A stretch of 33,291 nt of DNA. Source: CAYUJH01 sp964394585. GTDB lineage: Bacteria; Bacteroidota; Bacteroidia; Cytophagales; Flammeovirgaceae. Of the stretch, positions 1 to 7,222 are shown one piece after another (within the stretch, counting starts at the first letter, position 1; each line of letters begins with the position of its first letter). The stretch covers positions 1 to 33,291 of the forward strand of contig CAYMYI010000039.1 in the NCBI GenBank assembly GCA_964394585.1, written 5' to 3'. Position numbers and translations under genes: made by a program. The notes below the pieces were generated by a model that worked only from the letters and a program-made list of their open reading frames with translations, was not told the DNA's origin and ran no database searches.

Positions 1-2365
1 GTTAAATGCCCCTACAGGTAGTGGAAAAACCCTTGCCTTATGGCTGCCATGCCTTATGGAATATATAGAGCAGCATCCCAATACATTTCATAAACCTCAG
101 AAAAACGGGTTGCGGGTACTATGGATTACCCCGCTCCGGGCACTCACGAAAGATACCCATCGGGCTATGGAAGAGGCTTGTGCTGCGCTGAATGTAGCGT
201 GGCAGGTGGCAAAACGCACCGGCGATACATCGGCTTCGGAACGCCAAAAGCAGCAGCGCAACATGCCGGAGTGCCTTATTACTACGCCTGAAAGTTTACA
301 TCTTATGCTTGCTTTAAAGCACTATCAGCGGTTGTTTATCAGCCTCGAGACCGTAGTTGTAGACGAGTGGCACGAGTTACTCGGTACAAAAAGAGGCATA
401 CAAGTAGAATTAGGACTTTCGCGTTTACGAAGCTTGCGTCCTCAGCTTAAGGTATGGGGGGTATCTGCTACTATTGGGAACCTTACCGAAGCTGCCCAGG
501 CATTAGTACCCACACAAGCACCTACCATTATTCGATCGAAACAAAAGAAAAAAATAGAGATTGCCTCCATTTTGCCCGATTCTGTAGAGCGGTTCCCTTG
601 GGCAGGGCATCTGGGAGTACGCCTCATCCACAAGGTTTTGCCTATTTTACAAGAAAGCACCACCACCTTGTTATTTACAAATACTAGAGCTATGACAGAG
701 CTTTGGTACCAGAAACTGCTGGAAGTAGCGCCTTGGCTTGCCGGACAAATGGCAATGCACCACGGTTCACTCGATCGCAACGTACGCGAGTGGGTAGAAG
801 AGGCGATTCATAAAGGCATATTAAAGCTCGTTGTTTGTACGTCGTCCCTCGACTTAGGAGTCGATTTCCATCCGGTAGAAACCGTGATACAAGTAGGAAG
901 CCCCAAAGGTGTCGCTCGTTTCTTACAACGTGCAGGGCGTAGTGGACACCGTCCCGATGCCACCAGCAAAATCTACTTTTTGCCTACGCATTCCCTTGAA
1001 TTGGTGGAAGCTGCTGCATTGCAAGAAGCCGCCGTGCATGTAGCAGAACAAGAAGAAATACAGCTGATTGAACGCCGCCCACTTTTAATCAAACCGATGG
1101 ATGTTTTGGTGCAGTATCTGGTTACATTGGCAGTATCCAACGGGTTTAGCGCTGCTGAAATTTTGTATGAAGTAAAGCAAACCAAAGCGTACGAATCGCT
1201 TACGAATGAAGAGTGGCAGTGGGCATTGCAGTTTATCACTACCGGAGGAGATAGCCTAACGGCGTACGAAGAATATAAAAAAGTGGAACAAGAAGAAGAA
1301 GATTTTTTTATAGTGAAATCGAGAAAGGTAGCCTTGCGCCACCGGCTCTCAATGGGCACTATCGTGAGCGAGCCCACAGTACATATTCGATTGGTAAAAG
1401 GAGGATATATCGGTACCGTAGAAGAGTATTTCATCGCGCGATTGAAAACAGGAGATACCTTCTTTTTTGCCGGGCGCAACTTAGAACTCGTAGAGTTAAA
1501 AAATATGACTGCCCGAGTGAAGCCAAGTAGAAAGAAAAAAGGACAAGTCCCTCGTTGGACCGGTGCGCGTATGCCACTTTCATCAGAATTAGCAAAACTC
1601 ATTGTGCAGAAATTGGCAAACTATCAGCAGCCCGATACCCTTGAAATGCAAACGATTCGCCCGTTAATGGAGCTACAAGCGCAGTGGTCTGCTGTGCCTC
1701 AGCCCAACCAGCTGCTAGTAGAGCAATTAGAAACCGAAGAAGGCTATCATCTGTTTTTCTATCCTTTTGAAGGGCGGATGGTGCATGAACTATTGGCGAG
1801 TGTATTCGCTTGGCGCATGAGCCAAATGGAACCTCTTACCTTCTCGATGGCTATGAACGATTATGGCTTCGAACTACTTTCCGATAGCCCTATACCATTA
1901 GCGCATGCGCTTTCCGAAAATCTGTTTACTACAGAAAACCTGCTCGATGACTTAATGCATAGCCTCAACAACTCTGAAATGGCTACTCGCCGATTTCGTG
2001 AAATTGCAGCAATTGCAGGCTTAGTATTTCAAGGATACCCCGGTAAACAAGTGCATGCCCGCCATTTGCAAGCCTCTAGTCAAATGTTGTTCAAAGTATT
2101 TGTTGAGTATGAGCCCAACAACTTACTTGTTAAGCAAGCATACGACGAGGTACTAGGGCAAGAAATGGGTCAGAACCGCCTCACTAAAGCATTCGAGGCA
2201 CTGCAACAAAAAGAACTGGTCGTAAAACGCCCCCCGAAGCCATCACCTTTTTCATTCCCTATATTAGTAGACCGGCTGCGCGATCAAATCAGCTCTGAAA
2301 CATTGGAAGACCGCGTAGCGCGTATGCAATTGGAGTTGGAGCAATATGTAGAACAAATCGGCTGA
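1..2365 (+). CDS. Ligase-associated Lhr-type DEXH-box helicase, 5' end off window
   Basis: This is a superfamily 2 DNA helicase of the Lhr type, the kind found with ATP-dependent DNA ligase in bacterial repair clusters. The open frame already runs from position 2. The Walker A motif APTGSGKT is at 8-31, upstream of the first ATG at 56, so that ATG is internal and the true start is left of the window. Further motifs are DEWH (about 362-373), TSSLDLGVDF in motif V, and QRAGRSGHRP in motif VI. A winged-helix/Lhr core and a C-terminal DUF4010-like tail follow. About 787 residues are visible, near the usual family length, so only a short N-terminus is missing. The ligase, exonuclease and phosphoesterase partners are not seen downstream, so any such cluster would lie to the left. 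The role in repair is inferred from the family. Confidence 0.88.
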   Translation, partial: LNAPTGSGKTLALWLPCLMEYIEQHPNTFHKPQKNGLRVLWITPLRALTKDTHRAMEEACAALNVAWQVAKRTGDTSASERQKQQRNMPECLITTPESLHLMLALKHYQRLFISLETVVVDEWHELLGTKRGIQVELGLSRLRSLRPQLKVWGVSATIGNLTEAAQALVPTQAPTIIRSKQKKKIEIASILPDSVERFPWAGHLGVRLIHKVLPILQESTTTLLFTNTRAMTELWYQKLLEVAPWLAGQMAMHHGSLDRNVREWVEEAIHKGILKLVVCTSSLDLGVDFHPVETVIQVGSPKGVARFLQRAGRSGHRPDATSKIYFLPTHSLELVEAAALQEAAVHVAEQEEIQLIERRPLLIKPMDVLVQYLVTLAVSNGFSAAEILYEVKQTKAYESLTNEEWQWALQFITTGGDSLTAYEEYKKVEQEEEDFFIVKSRKVALRHRLSMGTIVSEPTVHIRLVKGGYIGTVEEYFIARLKTGDTFFFAGRNLELVELKNMTARVKPSRKKKGQVPRWTGARMPLSSELAKLIVQKLANYQQPDTLEMQTIRPLMELQAQWSAVPQPNQLLVEQLETEEGYHLFFYPFEGRMVHELLASVFAWRMSQMEPLTFSMAMNDYGFELLSDSPIPLAHALSENLFTTENLLDDLMHSLNNSEMATRRFREIAAIAGLVFQGYPGKQVHARHLQASSQMLFKVFVEYEPNNLLVKQAYDEVLGQEMGQNRLTKAFEALQQKELVVKRPPKPSPFSFPILVDRLRDQISSETLEDRVARMQLELEQYVEQIG

Positions 2366-2523
2366 AAATGGCTAGTCACGTTGCGGGCACACCCCATCCG
2401 GACTTTTCCTGAAGGTATTCCGCTTAAAATTGTGTATAAACCATTAACTTTACTCGGTACGTATGAATAAACGATGACAAAGGCGCGTCATCCTATTATG
2501 AAGTAGCTTTAAAATTATTGCAG

Positions 2524-3435
2524 ATGGAAAGATTTCTTGGCATCGATGTAGGCGGTACTAACGTCAAGTTTGGTGTGGTAAAAACAGATGGAGAGCTAAT
2601 CAGCAAGGTGAAATATCCAACCGCAGATTTACGCCGCAATCGTCAATTTGTGCAACATTTTCTTGAAGCAATTGATGAGCAACTAAGCGAACACAAAGAA
2701 ATTAACAAAGTAGGCATTGGAGTGCCCGGCACGCTTTCGCACGATCGTACAATTACCTTAGAGATGGCTAATCTTTCCGATTTGAACGGGGTGCACCTCT
2801 ACGATAAGTTACATGCTGCATTTCCTCACATACAGTTTCATTTAGAAAACGATGCCAATGCTGCCGCTTTGGGCGAGTACTACTTTGGAAGTAACCCACT
2901 CCCTGAAACATATTTATTTATTACACTAGGTACCGGTGTAGGTTCTGCTGCCATTATTGATAAAAAGATATTTAAAGGAGGTAACGGAAATGCGATGGAA
3001 GCCGGGCATATTATTGCCGCCGATGGCCGTACCGTAGAAGATAACATCGGTAAAAAAGGTATTGTTGAAATGGCAAAACAGGCGATTGAATCATATGGCG
3101 ATGCTACAAGTATGGCATTACTTGCCGATGAACTCGATGCCAAAAAAGTGGTGAAAGCTGCTAAGAAAGGAGATCAAGCTGCCCAAGAAGTATTCCAAAA
3201 AGTCGGCTTTGTTTTAGGGGAATGCTTGGTGTCGCTTGTGCGTATTTTAGATGCGAAAACCATATTGATAGGAGGGGGCGTAGCACAAACCTTCCCACTT
3301 ATCGAAGAGAGCATCTATCAGGCATTACGAAAACATCTTACGCCGTATTACCTACAAGATATGCAAATTCAACCGGCAACCTTGGGCAACGAAGCCGGCA
3401 TTATCGGTGCGGCTTCCCTTTGTTTTATCGATTAG
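2524..3435 (+). CDS. ROK family sugar kinase (polyphosphate glucokinase-like)
   Basis: This is a cytoplasmic ROK-fold kinase that probably phosphorylates glucose or a related sugar using ATP or polyphosphate. The N-terminal phosphate loop is GIDVGGTNVKFG (residues 6-17). The catalytic region ENDANAAALGEYYFG and the second phosphate motif LGTGVGSA are both present. The cysteine-rich CxCGxxGCxE zinc motif of classical ROK repressors and glucokinases is absent: after the GH of the AGHI segment there are no cysteines. That fits the polyphosphate-glucokinase-like branch better than NagC- or GlcK-type members. A TTG at 2518 gives a slightly longer frame, but the ATG at 2524 puts the phosphate loop at its usual distance from the start. 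There is no DNA-binding domain. The gene ends tail-to-tail with the DUF58 gene, overlapping it by 4 bases. The exact substrate is unknown. Confidence 0.85.
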   Translation: MERFLGIDVGGTNVKFGVVKTDGELISKVKYPTADLRRNRQFVQHFLEAIDEQLSEHKEINKVGIGVPGTLSHDRTITLEMANLSDLNGVHLYDKLHAAFPHIQFHLENDANAAALGEYYFGSNPLPETYLFITLGTGVGSAAIIDKKIFKGGNGNAMEAGHIIAADGRTVEDNIGKKGIVEMAKQAIESYGDATSMALLADELDAKKVVKAAKKGDQAAQEVFQKVGFVLGECLVSLVRILDAKTILIGGGVAQTFPLIEESIYQALRKHLTPYYLQDMQIQPATLGNEAGIIGAASLCFID

Positions 3436-4331
3436 CGCATTCGCCTACGCTTAATGAGGTAAGGCAGTAAAATCTGATCGATATGTTGGCGACAATCGGC
3501 TTCTATGAAATCAATTTTATAGTGTCCACACCGAATTTTTATATCATGGAAAAGTGCTTGAATCTGTTGTTGGTAAAAATCCCGAACTCTTGAAGGCTGT
3601 GCCTTTTCTTGTTCCCCGGTTTCAAGGTCTACAAATACAATTGGCCGCTCCGGGAAATCAAAATCGAGTTCTGTTTTACGGTCAAACACGTGAAAAAGCA
3701 ATACTTCGTGCTGGTTGTGTTTCAAATGCCGAAGTGCGGCAAAGAGTTCTTCGCGTTTCTCTTCATTCTCCATCATATCGCTAAAAATAACTACCAGCGA
3801 ACGTTTATGGGTTCGTTCGGCAATTTCGTGAATAACCTCGGCTACTTCAGTTTTTCGCTGACCTACTTCCGAGTCCAGCAATTGTTGCAATTGTAAAAAC
3901 AAGCTGTGAATGTGCTTACCTGTCGATTTTACCGGCGAGATGCTCTCAATTGCATCAGAAAAAATTGTAAGCCCAACCGCATCGCGTTGCTTTTGTAACA
4001 TATAGGCTAAACTAGCGGCTGCTGTAATGCTAAAGTTGATTTTATCGTGGGTTTTTTCCGGGTAATACATCGACGACGAATGATCAATCACAATCATACA
4101 ACGCAAGTTGGTTTCTTCTTCAAACCGTTTGGTATACAACCGATCTGTTTTAGCAAACACTTTCCAGTCGATGTGCCGCGTGCTTTCCCCTGGGTTATAA
4201 AGGGCATGTTCGGCAAATTCGACAGAAAAACCGTGGTAGGGCGAGCGGTGTAACCCTGTAATAAACCCTTCTACGAGTTGTTTAGCAAGCAACTCAAGGT
4301 TGCCATATTCTTTTATTTTAGTAAAATCCAT
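3432..4331 (-). CDS. DUF58 domain protein (von Willebrand A-like)
   Basis: This is a DUF58 family protein, whose members have a vWA-like fold and usually sit next to a MoxR ATPase. The DUF58 core GESTRHIDWKVFAKTDRLY lies around residues 48-66, followed by the metal-site-like DHSSSM (D83, S85, S87) after the strand CMIVI. The length is about 299 residues. A longer frame begins at 4367, but its extra codons run into the terminator hairpin of the upstream rlpA-like gene, so I place the start at the ATG at 4331. No membrane segment is seen, which suggests the short soluble DUF58 type. No MoxR gene is adjacent here, which is unusual. Its function in Bacteroidota is not well defined; a chaperone-like or envelope-related role is only inferred. 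Confidence 0.85.
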   Translation of the reverse strand: MDFTKIKEYGNLELLAKQLVEGFITGLHRSPYHGFSVEFAEHALYNPGESTRHIDWKVFAKTDRLYTKRFEEETNLRCMIVIDHSSSMYYPEKTHDKINFSITAAASLAYMLQKQRDAVGLTIFSDAIESISPVKSTGKHIHSLFLQLQQLLDSEVGQRKTEVAEVIHEIAERTHKRSLVVIFSDMMENEEKREELFAALRHLKHNQHEVLLFHVFDRKTELDFDFPERPIVFVDLETGEQEKAQPSRVRDFYQQQIQALFHDIKIRCGHYKIDFIEADCRQHIDQILLPYLIKRRRMR

Positions 4332-4356
4332 AGCGTTGAAAGTAGAAGTTATCGAT

Positions 4357-4385
4357 AAAAAACCCAAGCCGTTGTGCAGCTTGGG
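4357..4385 (-). terminator. Rho-independent terminator of rlpA-like gene
   Basis: On the minus strand, the stem CCCAAGC / GCTTGGG (4379-4385 with 4363-4369) has a 9-base loop and is followed directly by six T residues. It lies just past the stop of the RlpA-like gene and ends before the DUF58 start. Confidence 0.85.
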
Positions 4386-4411
4386 TGTACAACATTAAGT
4401 ATGGTATTGCA

Positions 4412-5392
4412 TTAATAATGCGAACGTAAGAATGCCGCAGGAAAGCCTTTGCTTTGTACTACAGGTAAAAGTTGCTTCACTTTTTCTGCATCGGTACCTG
4501 AGGCAAACAGCACACGATACACCAGTTGCTTGTTCGACCAACCGGTTTGAATGTACACTTCGCGCATGCCTAGGTCGGTAGCTTCTTTGCCTAATGCTAG
4601 CGCTTTGTCGAGGTCAGTATAAGAACCTAGTTGAATGCCAAACCCTTTAGGTTGCCGCTCAGTACCCCAAATATTGTAAGTTTTTACAGGTTTGAAGCGC
4701 TCTTTTAGTGGCACTGTGGGCTCAAGCGCTACCGTCGGCACTTTTGTAGGGGTAGAAGTACTGGTGGTCGTTTTTTCGGGCGAGGTAGTCGTAGTACCAG
4801 TTGCTTTAGAAGTAGAGGCAGAAGCATCAGTTTTCTTTTGGGTAGTGGTAGCGGTGTTGTTGGTGTTTGAACTGTTAGTAGCGGTTGCGTTGGTATTTGT
4901 TTGAGCCTCAGTTTTTGGTGGTGTAGTATTATCGGTTTTAGTTGTGCTGGTTTGGGGATTGGTAGCTTCTGGAGTACCGTCAGAAGAATCCCCTTCTTTC
5001 GCAGCACTTTCTTGCCCGGGAATTTTGAGTACTTCAAGGGTAATTTCAGCAGAACCTTCGCGAATTATATCGAGCTTTAAAGCTGCTGCTTTCGACATGT
5101 CTAAAATTCGGCGATGAGTGAACGGCCCCCGATCGTTAATGCGGACAGTTACCCACTTCCCGTTCGAAAGATTCGTAAGTTTTACAATGCTATTGAACGG
5201 AATTTTAGGATGTGCCGCGGTCATGGCGTACATATCGAACTTTTCTCCGCTTGCTGTTTTTTTACCATGAAATTTATTCGCATAGTACGATGCCATCCCC
5301 TTTTGCGTATATCCAATCGCAATTTCTGACTCTTGCCCATACGCAATGGTGCTACATAAAATAAGAAGTAAGTATATCTTTAGTGCCTTCAT
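4412..5392 (-). CDS. rlpA: RlpA-like septal ring lytic transglycosylase with SPOR domain
   Basis: This is a secreted peptidoglycan-associated protein. RlpA-family proteins cleave glycan strands stripped of stem peptides at the division septum. A signal peptide spans about residues 1-19, with likely cleavage after AYG. A double-psi beta-barrel RlpA domain follows (about 32-122), with ASYYANKFHGKKTASGE, HPKIPFN and the hallmark NDRGPF. Then comes a roughly 110-residue Thr/Ser/Asn/Lys-rich linker (about 128-240) and a C-terminal SPOR domain (about 250-326, GFGIQLGSYTD...), which binds denuded glycan. The cysteine in the signal peptide (ILCS) is a poor lipobox, so a soluble periplasmic form is more likely than a lipoprotein. 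The repetitive linker codes for the low-complexity frames on both strands here. A terminator follows. Confidence 0.87.
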   Translation of the reverse strand: MKALKIYLLLILCSTIAYGQESEIAIGYTQKGMASYYANKFHGKKTASGEKFDMYAMTAAHPKIPFNSIVKLTNLSNGKWVTVRINDRGPFTHRRILDMSKAAALKLDIIREGSAEITLEVLKIPGQESAAKEGDSSDGTPEATNPQTSTTKTDNTTPPKTEAQTNTNATATNSSNTNNTATTTQKKTDASASTSKATGTTTTSPEKTTTSTSTPTKVPTVALEPTVPLKERFKPVKTYNIWGTERQPKGFGIQLGSYTDLDKALALGKEATDLGMREVYIQTGWSNKQLVYRVLFASGTDAEKVKQLLPVVQSKGFPAAFLRSHY

Positions 5393-5663
5393 AATGCATT
5401 TGAGGTTTTATCTAACAAAAAATGATACTGGACTTTTAACGGATACCAACACAGATGTCTTTGCGAAATCCATTCAATTAATTTGTGAATTAACAATATC
5501 TTCATTTATTTCATGTCCAATTTGGATAAAAAGTAAGCAAATTGCGAATGAATTTTGTCGTAGAGTTGCAAAATATTTGATATTCGTGAGGCAACTTTAT
5601 CAAATTCGTTGCATGAAATCTTTAAAGTTAAGGTAAAATTTTAGGAAAAAAATTGTAGGAACA
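5393..5663. other. AT-rich divergent intergenic region
   Basis: This is 271 bases between two divergent genes (RlpA-like to the left, PUR protein to the right). It must hold both promoters, but I could not assign a convincing Bacteroidota promoter (TTTG with TAnnTTTG) on either strand. I see no gene or repeat in it. Confidence 0.4.
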
Positions 5664-5993
5664 GTGGATAACAACAGAGAGGAAATTTATTCGAAGCGAG
5701 TGAGAGCCGGAAAACGTACTTACTTTTTTGACGTAAAGGCAACGCGTTCTCAGGACTATTACCTAACCATCACTGAAAGCAAAAAGCGTTATAAAGACGA
5801 TGGTTCGTATTATGAAAAACACAAAATTTTCTTGTACAAAGAAGATTTTAACAAGTTTTTGAGTGCATTGAACGAATGTGTTGATCATGTAAAGGAAGAA
5901 TTGATGCCAGATTATGATTATGACCAGCTCGACCGAAATGAGGAAGAAGGCATTCCTTCTGATGATGAAGACGACGAATTGAGTTGGGACTAA
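5664..5993 (+). CDS. PUR family DNA/RNA-binding protein (DUF3276)
   Basis: This small nucleic-acid-binding protein belongs to the DUF3276/PUR-alpha-like family, which is widespread in Bacteroidota and related to Borrelia BpuR. The PUR-type fold covers about residues 5-80, with IYSKRVRAGKRTYFFDVKAT, DYYLTITESKKR and the helix FNKFLSALNECVDHV. The tail (about 85-109) is strongly acidic (DYDYDQLDRNEEEG..DDEDDE). The start is a GTG at 5664, with an AGGA-like sequence 6-10 bases upstream; no ATG is available in frame at the right distance. The length of 109 residues is normal. A double hairpin and an intrinsic terminator follow, so the gene is monocistronic. Binding of single-stranded DNA or RNA is known for the family; the cellular role here is inferred. 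Confidence 0.88.
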   Translation: MDNNREEIYSKRVRAGKRTYFFDVKATRSQDYYLTITESKKRYKDDGSYYEKHKIFLYKEDFNKFLSALNECVDHVKEELMPDYDYDQLDRNEEEGIPSDDEDDELSWD

Positions 5994-6004
5994 GCGCACG
6001 AGTA

Positions 6005-6025
6005 CTATGCGATACCTTCGCATAG
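6005..6025 (+). repeat. Small hairpin before terminator
   Basis: The 7-bp perfect stem CTATGCG / CGCATAG with a 7-base loop lies in the 3' untranslated region of the PUR gene, 20 bases ahead of the intrinsic terminator. It has no T-run of its own; it could protect the mRNA end. Confidence 0.5.
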
Positions 6026-6047
6026 AGCGCATTTCTCGAAATTTACA

Positions 6048-6079
6048 AGCCCTTATTTACGCCGAATAAGGGCTTTTTT
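6048..6079 (+). terminator. Rho-independent terminator of PUR gene
   Basis: The 9-bp stem GCCCTTATT / AATAAGGGC (6049-6057 with 6065-6073) has a 7-base loop and is followed by six T residues. It ends 16 bases before the next start codon. Confidence 0.9.
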
Positions 6080-6095
6080 ATCACCTTTTGTAGCT

Positions 6096-7214
6096 ATGAA
6101 AATCGATACGAACATTTTGAAAAACCCAGATTTAGCTAAGTTGCTAATCATCTTACTGGTGATTGGTGTAGGAGCCTGGTACTTTATCGATATTGTTTCG
6201 TATGTGATTGTTTCGTTAGTAATTGCCGCCATTCTAAAAACTCCCACGAACTACATTAGCCAAGCGCAGTTTTATGGCATTCGCATCCCTCGCATTTTTG
6301 CTATCCTCTTATCGTTTGCCACGCTTTTCGGCTTAATTGCTTTATTTGTGTACTTATTCATTCCGTTGATTACGAATCAAATTAAAGTGATTTCGAATAT
6401 CGACTTTGAAAATTTGGTAAGTAAAGTGATGATTCCGATACAATCGGTCGATGATTTTTTAGTGGAAAATAAGCTGCTCACGCAAGAAAGCTTTTTGCAA
6501 GATCGCGCTAAAGAAGGGCTAACAAGTTTGATTGACGAGCGCTCAATTACCGAATTTCTCACTAGTTTTTTAAACAGCCTCTTATCGCTCACCGGAAATA
6601 TTTTCGTAGGGCTATTGGCGGTATTATTCATTACTTTCTTTCTTTTATATGAAAAGGGCGCATATCGCAAGTACTTCATTTCGTTAATTCCTAACCGCTA
6701 TTTTGAAGTATCGATTGCGGCACTAAGTAAAGTAGAAAAATTACTTTCCAACTATTTGCTGGGCTTACTTTTACAAATGCTTTCCATTTTTTCCATCGCC
6801 GCCTTTGGTTTGCTCATTAGCGGGGTAGAATATGCTGTTACGATTGCCGTATTTGCCGCTTTGGCAAACTTAATCCCCTTTCTGGGCCCTATTTTAGGCG
6901 CAACGTTTGGCTTGTTAGTGGGCATTTCGACGAATGCGGGCTTATCAGAGTCGCAAGATTATTTATTTCTCATTGTAAAAATCCTTACCGTTTTTAGCGT
7001 TGTGCAACTCACCGATAATCTGTTTTTACAACCTATTATTTTTTCGAAAAGCGTGAAGGCGCACCCACTAGAAATTTTCCTAATTGTGTTTGTAGGTGCT
7101 AATATTGCCGGTCCCATTGGCATGGTAGCTGCCATTCCTTCATATACTATTTTGCGCGTATCGTTCTCAGAATTTTACCGGGGCTATCGGCAATACCAAG
7201 TATTCCACCGCTAG
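6096..7214 (+). CDS. AI-2E family transporter (PerM/YdiK-type permease)
   Basis: This is a multi-pass inner-membrane protein of the AI-2E transporter family (UPF0118). Hydrophobic segments lie at the N-terminus (two at about residues 12-45, one at about 68-95), followed by a less hydrophobic region (about 100-200), then strongly hydrophobic helices from GNIFVGLLAVLFITFFLLY through FGLLISGVEYAVTIAVFAALANLIPFLGPILGATFGLL. The block ANLIPFLGP is the family signature. The length of 372 residues is typical. The substrate is uncertain: members are linked to autoinducer-2 export or sodium/proton exchange. The gene has its own start shortly after the PUR terminator. It ends 8 bases from the convergent VCBS gene with no clear terminator between. 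Confidence 0.87.
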   Translation: MKIDTNILKNPDLAKLLIILLVIGVGAWYFIDIVSYVIVSLVIAAILKTPTNYISQAQFYGIRIPRIFAILLSFATLFGLIALFVYLFIPLITNQIKVISNIDFENLVSKVMIPIQSVDDFLVENKLLTQESFLQDRAKEGLTSLIDERSITEFLTSFLNSLLSLTGNIFVGLLAVLFITFFLLYEKGAYRKYFISLIPNRYFEVSIAALSKVEKLLSNYLLGLLLQMLSIFSIAAFGLLISGVEYAVTIAVFAALANLIPFLGPILGATFGLLVGISTNAGLSESQDYLFLIVKILTVFSVVQLTDNLFLQPIIFSKSVKAHPLEIFLIVFVGANIAGPIGMVAAIPSYTILRVSFSEFYRGYRQYQVFHR

Positions 7215-7222
7215 GAGAGGGT

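Noticed and set aside
56..58. ATG at 56 as the true helicase start
   Set aside because: The Walker A motif needed for activity lies upstream in the same open frame, so the start must be outside the window.
973..1602. 209-residue minus-strand open frame inside the helicase gene
   Set aside because: It is opposite a well-conserved helicase frame, has a cysteine/serine-rich random composition and no recognisable domain.
4332..4367. Longer DUF58 start at 4367
   Set aside because: The extra codons run into the terminator hairpin of the preceding gene and add no conserved sequence; the ATG at 4331 fits better.
4690..5037. Open frames on both strands across the rlpA linker
   Set aside because: They arise from the low-complexity Thr/Ser/Asn/Lys codons of the linker read in other frames; their products are Val- or Leu/Pro-rich and unlike proteins.
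5331..5392. RlpA-like protein as a lipoprotein
   Set aside because: The cysteine in the signal peptide is preceded by LIL, a poor lipobox, while a good signal peptidase I site (AYG) follows.
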